This document shows positions 1 to 10,553 of a stretch of DNA of 64,000 nucleotides, in pieces. The stretch comes from Prosopocoilus inquinatus (lineage: Eukaryota; Arthropoda; Insecta; Coleoptera; Lucanidae): NCBI GenBank assembly GCA_036172665.1, contig CM069871.1, positions 4,154,001-4,218,000 of the forward strand. The letters run 5' to 3'. The first letter of the stretch is position 1. Every line of letters begins with the position of its first letter. Below the pieces are notes generated by a model. It saw only the letters and a list, made by a program, of their open reading frames with translations. It did no database searches and was not told the DNA's origin. The translations under genes were made by a program, and so were the position numbers.

Positions 1-521
1 GCTTCGTCATTGGTCAATACCGGCCAGCTACATTTATAAAGCTCATTTTTAGCGCCAAAATTTCAAAGTACTCCTCTGAAATAGAGAACAGAGTATACAT
101 AGTTGCTGTCAGCCGCAGAAGCCGCTTCTTAACTTCTTCTTCTTCTCTCCATCATGATGATGATTTACTTCTCCGTTGGGATCATCAACTGACAGGAGAG
201 TGAATGGCCGAATTACATGAATTTTTTTTTATGCACGATTAAAGTATGAAGTCGATTTATCTCTTCAGAATTTCCTTCTTCCATCTTCGTTTAAAATTAA
301 TTCCTAAGTACCCACACGGTACATAATATGAGGTGTACCGACGAACCCAGTTTTGCGCTAAGCTTTAACAAATTACAAAGAAAAGCAGAATGCCGGGAGT
401 TCATAAGCCTGTGATTAATAAAAGAGAAAATAAAAATGCTGACATAGCTATCTCTTCTCACAAGAACATGTGACGACCTTAAACGTAGGAGATATCCATT
501 TCTTTCAGTATCGCAATGATT
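1..521. other. No gene seen
   Basis: No coding region or RNA gene is recognisable. A short CTT-rich pyrimidine tract lies near 129-148. The first nine bases (complement TGACGAAGC) resemble the start of the hammerhead-like core found at 3621, but the match runs off the window edge and cannot be judged. Confidence 0.5.
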
Positions 522-554
522 ATACAGGGTGATTCAGTGTGATGTATTCCAGAA

Positions 555-782
555 TTGAACAAGAAATGGAAACGACATCGTAATCAAATGTTAAAGTTTT
601 CTGCAAAAACAAATCATAAAAATGATAATGATGGTTTACCTTGTTCGTCCAATGCTGAAATTGATGATAATGAAACTGAAACTGACATTGCCAAAATCAG
701 TAATGACTGTCACCGTTCAAATAGACCTAAAAGGATTATTAGGCCTCCAAATAGGTTAACCCACGATTATTTTAAGAAATAA
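555..782 (+). pseudogene. C-terminal remnant of an LTR-retrotransposon Pol polyprotein
   Basis: About 75 codons are open before a TAA. The last 20 residues (RPKRIIRPPNRL followed by THDYF) match the basic, proline-containing tail that commonly ends insect LTR-retrotransposon Pol proteins after the integrase. The middle is acidic (NDND, EIDDNETETD), as is usual in the linker before that tail. The stop is followed by an AT-rich 3' UTR and a polypurine tract directly before the 3' LTR, as expected for the last ORF of such an element. No catalytic domain remains, so it is a fragment. Codons upstream of 555 are lost to the deletion that joined it to the 5' LTR end, and the first Met is not a natural start. 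Confidence 0.55.
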
Positions 783-893
783 TATTGTTAAATAGAGCAA
801 ACAATTTGTTATTAATTGTTAATTAATTTTTGACGTGTTAATTACTTGAAACTGTAAATAAAATCATATATTTTAAACTTTGGCGGGGGGAAA

Positions 894-1143
894 TGTGATG
901 TATTGCTTAAAATTTCATACAGTTCGATACGGACTTGCGGTACAAGTCTTTGTTATGAGGATAAGCCATCATTCTGTGCATATACGACAGTATGTTTGTG
1001 TTGGCTACGAAGTACATACACACCTGTAAATAAATAAGAGTTTAAACAGTGACACCCTACGATCGCTTTTTGACCTAACCTAGGATTTTGTAAACAGCCA
1101 AAGAAGTGTTAATTTATTGTAAACCAGTGCCCCAAAAATTACA
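894..1143 (+). repeat. 3' LTR (about 250 bp)
   Basis: It begins TGTGATGTATT right after a G6A3 polypurine tract and ends TTACA next to the target duplication TTCAG. An AATAAA signal lies near 1029-1034. The segment 1048-1068 matches 18 of 20 bases with the sequence just upstream of the hammerhead-like motif at 3598-3617. Confidence 0.7.
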
Positions 1144-1630
1144 TTCAGAATAAATGTCCGACCTATTAGGAGCGTATTCTCTCATGCAAGGCCATGCAAG
1201 TGTGAAATTGCAAGAAATGTCAGAAATCAACCTTCTTTGGATCTAAAATGGAAATTATGATTCATTTCTTACGTATACATACTCAAGTCCGACATTCGAA
1301 TGAAATAATTGGGCATTATACATTTTTTCCACAGAAAGCAATAAATATAAACGTTTTGCGTTTTAATTTCAAGGTAAACGCTGATGTTTCGTTCTATTTC
1401 ACTCGAGTTCATTGCTCTTGCGACGCAATACAGCTGCATTAGTGCCCATCAACCAATTTATATCAGAATCTTCAATGCATTTTATCTCAGAAACCATGGA
1501 TATTAGATCGCCTATGCATGTAGACTTTTCGTTTTCTTTTTCTGCGTACCACCCGTGCGTGTCGGGTCAGATACTTATTTTGAATCACCCTGTATTTAAT
1601 TTACGTTTCAGTCATTTACGTACCGTCTTC

Positions 1631-3092
1631 TATAATAATAATAATAATAATTCTTTAATGCTGATTAGATCGGTAGTTATCAGATGTTAGCAATTGTGAT
1701 ACAAATTTGATACATATTAAAAGATAATTATTCCAAAATGGAAATTGTCAATTAAAATATAATATAAAAATAAAAATATAAAAATGCGACGAAAAAATAC
1801 AATACTAACAATTTAGTTGAAAGATCACCTAATATCACAGTGGTTCACAGATGTAAAAAATTCTCCAATAGAGTAAAAGGCATTTGTTTCAAGATAGTAC
1901 TTAATTTGTTTTTTAAATTTGTTGTTAGAGTTTAATTGTCTCAAATTAACAGGGAGATGATTATAAAGTTTTATTGCTACGTAAAACACGCTATTGTGGA
2001 ATTTGGTTGTTCGATGTTGTGCTAAGTAAAATTTGAGTTTTCCATGTGAACGAGTATTACAGTTCCGAATATCAGTCTCTCTTATAAACAACTGTTCGTT
2101 ATTCTTAACATACATTAGGCAATTAAGAATAAACAGAGAAGGCAATGTTAAAATTTTAAGTTCTTTAAAAAAGTTTCTGCAACTTACTTGTGCTTTTATA
2201 TCCACCATGGCTCTAACTATGCGTTTTTGAATTATAAATAAAGAATTCGATGCAGACGAATTTCCCCAACAAAGAATGCCATAATTTAATTTAGATTGGA
2301 CGCAGCCGAAATAAAACAATTTTAAAACTTCAAGAGATACGCTGCCATTCAGTTTTCTTAGTAAATAGCATGCAGAATTTAATGATTTTGCCAATTTGAG
2401 ACAATGATCACTCCAAGTAAGGCCCGAATCAAAAGTTAGCCCTAAGAAATTTACACTTGTATCAATAGGAATGTCAACATTAAGATCTTCCAGTTTAACT
2501 TGCGCAGTGCTTAATTAATAAGGGACCAAAACTGTCTTGTTGACATTTAAAGATAAGTTATGGCAATAACACCAATCCATCATTTTCTTAAGTAATATAT
2601 TAAGTTTATGTGATAACTCTTCATGAGATGTGTAATTAAGTATAGATGAGGTGTCATCCGCGTAATGAATAATGTCTCCTAGTTCAATAAATTTGCTTAA
2701 ATCATTAAGGTAAGTAATAAAAAGAAACGGCCCAAGAATACTACCCTGCGGAACACCGTAATGTATTTTTGAGCGACTTCTGATACTGCATCTGACCAGC
2801 AAACAATTTGAGAACGGTCACTTAGAAAACTAGCGATCCAGTCTCTAGCAGGACCACGTATGCCATACTGCTTTAATTTGTGTAGAAGAATGCTGTGATG
2901 AACAGTATCAAAAGCTTTTGTTAGATCAAAATATACGCCAACGACTCTATCCTTACATTCAATATTCCGCAGGATGGTATTATACGCCACACATAAAGCA
3001 TCGTTAGTTGACAGTCCTCTTTTGAAACCAAACTGATTTTTACCAATAATTTTATTGCTGTCAAAAAAGTTAATTAACCTAGCCAACATTGC
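1631..3092 (-). mobile_element. 5'-truncated non-LTR retrotransposon (LINE, CR1/Jockey group)
   Basis: On the minus strand a reverse-transcriptase remnant (3089 to 1825) is followed by about 170 bp of 3' UTR and a (TAA/ATT)n tail at 1631-1652, typical of several insect LINE clades. The homology to RT stops abruptly at about 3092, consistent with 5' truncation at insertion. Its 3' end lies 35 bp from the right TIR of the neighbouring MITE. Confidence 0.85.
1825..3089 (-). pseudogene. Reverse transcriptase fragment of a LINE
   Basis: This is the RNA-directed DNA polymerase of a non-LTR retrotransposon, which copies element RNA at a nicked target. Read from 3089 downward it shows QFGFKRGLSTNDAL, then FDLTKAFDTVHH (first catalytic Asp), GVPQGSILGPFLF, YADDT (catalytic Asp pair) and the thumb-like region GLTFDSGLTWSDHC and SKLNYGILCWG. 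It ends in the C-terminal FKELKILTLPSLFI and KLYNHLPVNLRQ region usual for CR1/Jockey-group proteins. It is broken by a frameshift at about 2740-2800 and one in-frame TAA at 2515-2517; the frame on either side of that TAA is the same (2802 to 1825). The endonuclease domain and the fingers are missing. The family call (RT) is certain; the clade is tentative. Confidence 0.9.
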
Positions 3093-3597
3093 CTGCTAGA
3101 AAGACTTTCATTGTAGTTGGATGGATAAGAAATTTAACAAAATTTATTTTCTAAATATTATAACATGTGTAGTAAATAATGTGTGCATTATGAAATTAAA
3201 ATTTCTGAAACTTTGGCAATTGAAATTAAATAAGTCAATAAAATAAAATCTGTTATTTTTCGTTAATTAAATTTAACTTTCTAGTTTCATTAAATACACA
3301 TATGTTTTGCAACTAATTAATAGCTTTGTTGAGCAGAACTTCTTAGCATTTATATTATTATAATAAGAAACAAATTTAAATAATCTAGTTCATTCTATAC
3401 ATTTTTTCAAATACTCAAAAATCATTCACATATTTTCACAAAATACTTCAAATACTTTCTTGACATGTGAATAAGACGTGTATGATAAAATTGAATTGAA
3501 AATATCAATATATTTACATTTATAAAATAAAGATAACGTGAAAAAATGTAAAATATAACGGAAATGCTTAAAGAGCATAATAGAAACCGCTTAAATA
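3093..3597. other. AT-rich stretch, nothing recognised
   Basis: Very AT-rich sequence with no supported ORF, TIR or tandem structure that I can see. Confidence 0.5.
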
Positions 3598-3614
3598 GTG
3601 ACATCCTGCGATCG

Positions 3615-3661
3615 CTTCTGCTGACGAAGCCCCAAATAGGACTAAAACAGCTGTACAGAGG
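3615..3661 (+). ncRNA. Hammerhead-ribozyme-like motif (PLE-type, short stem III), one core change
   Basis: The core box CTGACGA (3621-3627) fits CUGANGA. Stem II is AGCCC/GGACT (3628-3632 with 3639-3643, one C-A mismatch) around a 6-base loop. The second core box reads AAAA (3644-3647) instead of GAAA. Stem III is AC/GT around an AGCT loop, followed by A55 as the base before the predicted cleavage (3655/3656). Stem I pairs CTTCTG (3615-3620) with CAGAGG (3656-3661). The layout equals that at 13547-13593. Short-stem-III hammerheads are known in Penelope-like retroelements. The G12 to A change would be expected to inactivate it. Confidence 0.6.
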
Positions 3662-4956
3662 AACGGGCCAAAATAACTAGAATCAAAATTGTGAGGTCTT
3701 CTATTTACCTAAAAATAAATAAAATCGAACATATGTCCTAATTGTTATTATTTTCTAAAAATTATGTGAGCTTTCCGTATGGCAAAGCTTGTCGCTGAGC
3801 TAATAAATCACCCTGTATTTCAAATTTACTAAAAATCTATTTATGTGTTTCTCGTAATGAAAATTTTAGAATCCACAGAAAAACATACACAAACTACAAA
3901 CGAATAAAATTTTTGTGAAGTCAAACAAACCAGAAGTGTATAAAGGCAGAAATTTGGTATAATTATAATTTTTCAGATTAATTAACATCGTCGATCCTTT
4001 ATAGCATTTAACATTTATATGTCTTTATAATATGATCTGAAATCCTGTTATTTAACAATATAAAATATTCTAATTAAAAAAAAAAATTTTTTTGTTCAAT
4101 TTTTAAGTTAAAGCAAAAGAGAACAAACAAATTCGCCACCGCGTTCGCGTTCGCAACCGCGCGTCTCCTCAATAAATACTCGGAAACAAATACTGGCAAC
4201 GAAATTCAACAAACCATAAACATCTGCACCGGCCGGGGTTTAATAGGACCTAAGTAAACAACCCTCCTATCGGGGTGCGGAGAAAGTGTCTCTGTTCCTT
4301 AAGGTTCGAAATATATTAGGCCCGTTTCAATAAGGTTCAAATTCGAACGATTTTATTGCTTTTCATTTCGAAACTTTTAAGCATTAGTGTACCACTTTGT
4401 TTAAAACATGTAAACAATTTCCCGTCTTGCGAATGGAACGAGCGCGTTTTCGTGTTGTCTGCCGTGATGACTGACGCTGCATCATGTTCACCGTCGTTTA
4501 TTTTCAGTTACGACGGCGAACACGGAGTGTAATCAACCGTTAGGGTTCCTCGGGGCCCTGTTGGTGCATATTCAAAGAAAGAAAGTTTATTAAGGTAGAG
4601 GCGCGTGAGGTTGCGGCTCTGCGTGTTTTCATATAAACCATTCATGTAGATTTTATCTCCGAATGAATTTTCTACAAGGCATCCCGTGTACCCGACGTCG
4701 TTTATCCCCGGCCTTAAATTTTATTTGTGTGAATTCCAGTGTGTGTGCGCGCTGTTTATTTTCTGCGCTCTTGATTACTGTACTCGGCGAAATTGCTTCT
4801 CCTCAACCCGACGTATGTGTATACTTAAGCCGTTTGATTAAACTCGAGTTACATCCTGGAATTGTCGAGGATACTTCGCCTTTTACTAATCACTTTCATT
4901 ATTGCCTGTCTGTATGTGTATTATTATTTTCGAAATCTAAAATCCAAAAGTTAAAA
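3662..4956. other. Intergenic; single TIR-like end at 3806, possible unique sequence 4100-4640
   Basis: AATCACCCTGTATT at 3806-3819 matches the right end of the 522-1595 element, but no paired left end is visible. The part at 4110-4640 is less AT-rich, with several CpG-containing words, and shows no repeat. No exon is recognisable. Confidence 0.4.
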
Positions 4957-5132
4957 TACAGGATGATTCAGAATAAGTGTCCGATAATGCAGCTGTACCA
5001 ATTTATGTCTAAATCTTCATTTCATCTTGAAAACCATGCATATGAGAGCCTTTATGCTTAGAGCCTTTTTTGTTTTTTTCTTTCGTATACAATCTGTGCT
5101 TAACTTATTTCGAATGACCCAGTATTTTTAAA
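4957..5132. mobile_element. TIR element (MITE-like), copy 2
   Basis: The left end ATACAGGATGATTCAG and the right end CGAATGACCCAGTATT are imperfect inverted repeats of the same family as 522-1595. The interior at 4970-4990 (AGAATAAGTGTCCGA) and 4985-5120 aligns with 1144-1165 and 1428-1580. It lacks about 260 bp present in copy 1, so it is a shorter derivative. Confidence 0.7.
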
Positions 5133-5663
5133 GTACTTAATCTACTCGGCGGCGTAAGCTTAATAATCGACTGGTATATCTACTTGATAGAACGTTTAAA
5201 AAGCTCTTGATTAACTTGGTATTAAACGGGAGCACGCGTTGCTGCACAAGCAACAACGGCGGCGGCGGCGGCGGCGTTCCTGCGATAAAGTGACCGATAA
5301 AAGTAACAAATTTCCTGCATTAACTGGAACTGCCTGCCGGTAAAGCTGTGGCAGCTTTTTTGCCCTGTCAGGTCGAAAGTAATCGAAGAAATCCGTAATT
5401 TATGTGCGACGGAACATGAGCTTTAAAGGTGGGCGAAATTTATTAGGCCGGAAAAGAAAAGTCCAGGTTTGCTCAATTACCAAATAGGTTGCGAACTTGC
5501 AACATTAATCACGCACGAAAACGTTCCTGAAAAAAAAAAAGAAAGATGAATGATACGAACAAATATAAAATCTGATATGGATTATGCAGATTGATGGTTT
5601 TTCTGCGATTATTAACTTTTGAGGTTTTTAGAGATCACCTTCACATCGGTTGTTGATAATAAA
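5133..5663. other. Intergenic with a GGC microsatellite
   Basis: No gene seen. A (GGC)n run of about seven units lies at 5257-5275; a similar (CGC)n run is at 10207-10224. Confidence 0.5.
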
Positions 5664-5916
5664 GGAGCCTATTCTATACCAAAGCGTTAAATTTAAAGGG
5701 CTGTTAATTTTCTTTTGATGCGGTACTTTAAATTTTAAAGGACCTCTAAATTTTAACAGCCCATTAACGTACATAGGGGCGGATTCTGTAACTTATTAAC
5801 GGTCTGTTAAAATTCAGAGGTCTTATAAAATTTAAAACAGAGTTCCATGATCGGTTGTTATCGTAGCAACAAAATGTAACGGTTTTGATACAGAATAGAC
5901 CTCAGAATCCGCCCCA
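5664..5916. mobile_element. MITE-like element with nested inverted repeats
   Basis: The outer ends (GAGCCTATTCTATACCAAA at 5665 and, reversed, near 5889-5916) are inverted and related. The word GGGGCGGATTCTG occurs at 5776 and, inverted, at the right end. An inner pair (5742-5766 with 5798-5822, ACCTCTAAATTTTAACAG type) forms a long imperfect stem. No ORF. The family is unassigned. Confidence 0.55.
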
Positions 5917-6569
5917 AATTGCGTACAAAAATGTCCACGTTTGAAGTTGGTCATGTCTCGAGATGGCAAGATAATTTTACTCTTTACTTGTTAGTTACAT
6001 ACGAAAAATAAACGGAATTACATTAAGATTAACTACCGTTAAACGATAGAGGTGGTAGAAATGGGATTATTCGTAAAATTATAGCAAATTCTAGGATAGA
6101 GTTTTCAAAAGAGAAATTGGAGGAAATACCAGGAAATAAGTAGGAAGAGAGATGGTAGTTACAAAGCACGAAGCAATTAGAAGGAATTTCATTCTTGTCT
6201 GGTTTTTCATGGTTCATCTCATACACCTCTCTATTTCATTTATCAATTCCCTCCCTCCACCAACATCGTCGCCATGTCTTATTATAATCTGACGTTAGGA
6301 TAGCTAATTATCTATTATAGTCCATAGGCTTATCTTAAGGAAGTCACATTTTTTTTAGATTGCAAGTTTCTTTTTCCAGTTTCACGTCACCTAGTGCGGG
6401 ATTAAACCTAAGTTCCGTGGATTAACAAACCAATTAGCTTTTCCAGATCCCTCTGGTATTGGGGGTACGTGTAGTTAGAATTATTATAGATACAACTTTC
6501 TAGGTACGTGTGAGCTAAACAAGAGCTACGTGCATATAGGAAAAGGGTTTTCAAGAAGAAATGCTGAAG
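5917..6569. other. No gene seen
   Basis: Mixed AT-rich sequence with a few short purine or pyrimidine tracts. No coding evidence, and open frames here lack any recognisable motif. Confidence 0.4.
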
Positions 6570-7520
6570 TCAGATCTCCAACCAAACAACTGTTGAAAGA
6601 GGAAATGTTTTGGGGGGGAGAAAATGGAGGGACAACAACTATACTTCTAGATATTAAAGAAGAAAAGAACTAGAATTGAAAGAGGATTTTTTTTGGGGGA
6701 AGAAGAGATATGAGAAGTGTCCAAAAAAAAAAAAAAAACAGTAATCATACAGTTTGTAGGGGCGTCACATCCGCATCCAAAAGAGGGAGGATATTCCTAA
6801 AAGCCAAATATAGATGGCCAAAATTGATCTAAACGAAAAGTGGATAAGAAACTGGAAAGCGATAGACCTTAATAGCGAAGAATTATTAGCTATGAGAAGT
6901 TATCCCTAGAAGACATGGATTCGAAAGGATAGGTAAGCCATAGACCTTAATGGTGAAGATTTATTAGCTGCGGGAAGTTATTCTTAAAAGACGAGGATGG
7001 GCCAAAAACAAAATGGACAATAGTAACTCTACGGAATCTAAATGAAAACTAGACAACTATACCCCTAGATAATAAAAAAGTAGAAAACTAATATTGGAAG
7101 GGGATTTTTTGGGGAAAGAAGAGACTGTATGCAAAGAAAACAATAATCATACAGTTCTTAGGGGCTCAGAGGGTAGCTGCGTCACATCCACATCCAAAGG
7201 AGGGAAGATATTCCTAAAAGCCAAAAATGGATGGCCAAAATTGATCTAAATGAAAAATGGACACGAAACTGGAAAGCGATAGACCATAATAGTGAAGAAT
7301 TATTAGCTATGAGAAGTTATTCCTAGAAGACGTGACGTTAATGGTGAAGATTTGTTAGCTGCGGGAAGGTATTCTTAAAAGCCGAGGATGGGCCAAAAAC
7401 AAAATGGACGGTAGTAACTCTAAGGAACCAAAACGAAAAGTTGATTTCGAATCGGAAAGGAAATGTAAGCAATAGACATGAGTGCTAAAGAATTATTTAA
7501 CTGAGAGTTTAAAGGGTTTG
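6570..7520. repeat. Degenerate tandem repeat, ~418 bp unit
   Basis: ACAACTATAC followed by a CTAGAT word recurs at 6635 and 7053. After each come, in the same order, a G-rich patch, CAGT/CAAT-AATCATACAGTT, TCACATCC, ATTCCTAAAAGCCAAA and TGGCCAAAATTGATCTAAA. Within each unit a second-order duplication (GAAGAATTATTAGCT and GAAGATTTATTAGCT) gives half-units of about 100-110 bp. No ORF is conserved between units. Confidence 0.7.
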
Positions 7521-9000
7521 TGAAGACCACACGTTCTTCTGAGAAAAAACTTTTCCCTTGGCATTTTATGATGATTTAAATTAAATATAGTAATATGTAG
7601 AGGAGGGAGAAGTAAGTTTCAAAGTCTTCGACATCATAATAACCGCAAAAATAAACTAAGCTCCCATGAGCTTTATGATGTAAACTTGAAAGCCGGTTTT
7701 TGAATATATGGCCCAGCTTTACGTGTGCGCCTAGTCCCATGGCTTTGCAGGTGTAAAGATATAGCCTTTATTATCCCTTTGCTTTGACGCAAAATCTAAA
7801 TAGAAGCCAACAGAGTTTCGCTATCTCTTCATCTGTGTAGTACGTTTCATCTACTAAGACCAGATACGATATTGTACCTCCATATACCCCCACGTACATT
7901 TAATTAAATTGCGCAGAAATATTTCATATTGTAAAGCAACTTCCACAAAAGGGAGGCAAAACGAATCGAAAGCTTTAAAGTCACGATCGGTCTGTGAGTA
8001 GTAGAAAAAAAAAAGAAACAACAACATAAAATAAAATAAATCCCTGAGGGTATTTGGGTTCGATTCTTTTCCTGCAAAAACCACCACGTCTATTCAAATC
8101 GCGCTCGTGCAAGCGTAGTATTTAAAAATAGACGACTTGGGAGGGTGGTAGTAATATGGAGCCAAACATAAAAGGAAATATGTACGTATTATGGAGAGGT
8201 TCGATCTGTTTGAATACGTTCGCTTCAATTACGTACATAGTTGTGCATATATGGCCGGCGTCAAAGAGAACAAAGGCCGCAAGGCAAGTGCAGTATTGAA
8301 TTTTTGTATGCACAGCATATCCGGTTTCTCTGAGGATTTCACGTTCGAAATACTGGAAATGGTCTCTGAAAGGTTTGGCTCGAAGGTAATCAACTTTGAT
8401 GATTATCACTCCGGAAAATATCGGAAAAATTCAACCGCATTTAAAAGACCACACCAAAAGAATAATAAAAGAATTGAAGAACAAGTTATTGAAAGCAAAA
8501 AGCAAAAAAAAAAAGTATACATATATGAGAGAGCAAGCATATGAAATTCAGATTTTATTTTTTTAAGTAAATAAACATCAAAGTCGATATTTCCTAAATA
8601 CCAAATCTAATTTTAATACTGGAGTAAATCGTTGAGATTTTTTTAATTCACGCCTCGTCATCCTGCAACAACGCAAATAACAAACTTCAACGGCACACCG
8701 GTAATATATTAATCAAAGATCATGATTATTAATTACGCTGCCTCTCAGCTTATGTCATGTCTATTATAAGCTTATAATAATCTCCAGGTATTATTATGTT
8801 GCGTGAGATAATACAGTTGTAGCATTAAATTAACAGGAACTCAATTTTAATGGATGGCAAATATTTTTTTATACTGCATATTAAAAAAAAAACAAAATAT
8901 TCATTCATATTGTTACGTTTTTTTTCGTATAAATGACGCAAAAATTAAAGTTACTACGTAATGTAAAACCTTAATCAAAAAACAAAAACGCCAAGTACAC
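7521..9000. other. No gene supported
   Basis: Open frames exist on both strands around 8122-8544 (95 and 117 codons, overlapping), but neither shows a motif and they overlap antisense, so I do not call them. There are several A-homopolymers. Confidence 0.35.
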
Positions 9001-9056
9001 ATACAATGTATGTATACTATGTATACATATATATACTATGTATACATACATTGTAT
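9001..9056. repeat. Perfect 17 bp inverted repeat, TA/CA-rich (possible cruciform)
   Basis: ATACAATGTATGTATAC (9001-9017) is the exact reverse complement of GTATACATACATTGTAT (9040-9056), separated by 22 bp of alternating purine-pyrimidine sequence. Confidence 0.8.
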
Positions 9057-10412
9057 AATAAAAAAAAATGTGTGTACGTAGGCATAAAAGCGATTGGTAA
9101 ATACCACTGCGGATTTTATGAGAAACACATGGGTTAATGTGGAAGCCCGATCGGCTCAATCTGTCAAAGAACTGAACGGATTAGTTTAAGCAATGTTTCC
9201 TCGAAAATGTGTTTACAAGATGTAAGACACACTTGTCAAAACAGTTAAAAAGAAAGCCGGATAAAATTCTTTCGTTAAATTTGAATCCGAATCACATTTA
9301 CACTTGCCTGGAAGACGAGGCAAATCTGGCTAGAAATGCTCTTCAGGAAATGATATACCCAGTTTTATCGAACAAATCTCAAAAGGCACGACTTTATTTT
9401 TAAACTATGAAAACAACTTCCAACAAATAAAATTTTAGGATGATTTAATAGTGGTCTGATTTTAAATCGGTTAAAACGTATGGTTAACTCCATTTACAAG
9501 AGGCAAGAGTGCTCGTAGCCAGCCTGAGGGTAACAAAAGGATTATAAACATCCTAGTGTTTACAATAATTAATATTTCTCTGCCGTAAAAGCCGGATTTC
9601 TAAATTAGAAATAATCAGAATCACAAGGGAACGCAACGACGCTGATGATTAGGGTACGACCTACCACACATACGAAAATAACTCGAAGAGTTCTAAAGTT
9701 TTTCTAGAGAATCACCGTGAGAACACACTCACAGACCACCCAAAACAATCGAGAGACCACCAATTATATTACAAGGCGATCCAAAAAAATTTATTAGCAG
9801 AAAAATGTAAAACCATGAAACCGGGCATCATGTACATGCGAATGTGCGCATACAACACAACTTACTCGAATCTAGTCAGACAGAACTGCTCGTGTAATTG
9901 GATTATATCAAAATATAGTGATTAAAAGATTGCCGCAGATTATACAGGGACTACTACACCTGAAGTTTACTCTGCAGATAATTTTTTTATTAAAGAAAAT
10001 TTTAACCCCTCATTCTATCATCCAGGTTGTCGAAACATTAAACCACGTCAGCGAAAGGGTAGGTGGTAATTACGATCGCGGAAAGGAGAACTTGCCATCG
10101 CTTCGAGCCCGAAACGAATCCATTTGAAAGCGTGTTCCATTTTAACGATTCGTTTGCACTAATAACCGCAGGATTCCCTTAATTTAGACGTATCTCGTCC
10201 GTTTCGCCGCCGCCGCCGCCGCCGTAATTATTTCGCACCGCCGCCGTGGCGACGTGATAATCAGCCGAAACTTATCGAATTAGCGCAGCACACACCCACG
10301 CCATCAACTAAAATTTCCTACGCAGGTTATTAGTTAATTGGGCGGTCATTGTGACTTCAGGTTGAATTAAACTTTAAGGGATAATTGGTTTTTGGTTTTG
10401 GAAAATTTAAAG
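9057..10412. other. Intergenic; GC-richer patch with CGC microsatellite at 10203-10250
   Basis: No gene recognised. At 10130-10400 the base composition rises, with (CGC)n at 10207-10224 and several homeodomain-type TAATTA/ATTA words. This could be regulatory DNA, but nothing decisive is visible. Confidence 0.3.
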
Positions 10413-10553
10413 GTACCCTCGCCTTCCCTCGTACATACAATGGGAATGTTTGATGAAAGGACTGATGATGATTTATTCGACCGGTTGTTCAACAACTTGC
10501 TTGATGAAATACAAATGAGAGTTTATGAAGTTCCTCCTGAAACTTTAGTAACT
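10413..10553 (+). CDS. Candidate exon of unknown gene (protein-like)
   Basis: I do not recognise this protein. The frame running through 10392-10661 contains an acidic, amphipathic stretch (DERTDDDLFDRLFNNLLDEI, then RVYEVPPETL) that looks coding rather than random. A plausible acceptor (TTTAAAG before 10413) and donors (GTAACT at 10548 or GTAGGG at 10554) would delimit an internal exon of about 45 codons. After the donors the translation turns into low-quality sequence. No neighbouring exon is identifiable, so it may be a host exon, a decayed element fragment or chance. Confidence 0.25.

Larger units (their letters stand above)
538..1143 (+). mobile_element. Internally deleted LTR retrotransposon (gypsy-like)
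   Basis: The insertion starts TGTGATGTATT, ends TTACA and is flanked by the 5 bp direct repeat TTCAG (533-537 and 1144-1148). The empty site can be read in the sister MITE at 4957-5132, where the flanks are continuous. Inside, in order, are about 11 bp of the 5' LTR start, a fragment of the end of pol, a polypurine tract (885-893) and a 3' LTR. Most of the 5' LTR, gag and pol are gone, so it cannot be autonomous. The gypsy-like assignment rests on the tail of the pol ORF and the 5 bp target duplication; a related LTR superfamily is possible. Confidence 0.75.
522..1595. mobile_element. TIR element (MITE-like), copy 1, split by an LTR insertion
   Basis: The left end ATACAGGGTGATTCA (522-536) is the exact reverse complement of the right end TGAATCACCCTGTAT (1581-1595). 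The interior resumes at about 1144 after a nested insertion (538-1143). The parts at 1144-1165 and 1428-1595 align with a second, shorter copy at 4957-5132, which proves a dispersed family. No transposase is present, so it is non-autonomous. Single ends with the same CACCCTGTAT core also occur at 3806-3818, about 40185 (inverted) and about 59099. The superfamily is not assigned. Confidence 0.75.

Noticed and set aside
8122..8544. Overlapping antisense open frames of 95 and 117 codons
   Set aside because: No recognisable motif, mutually overlapping, next to A-homopolymers.
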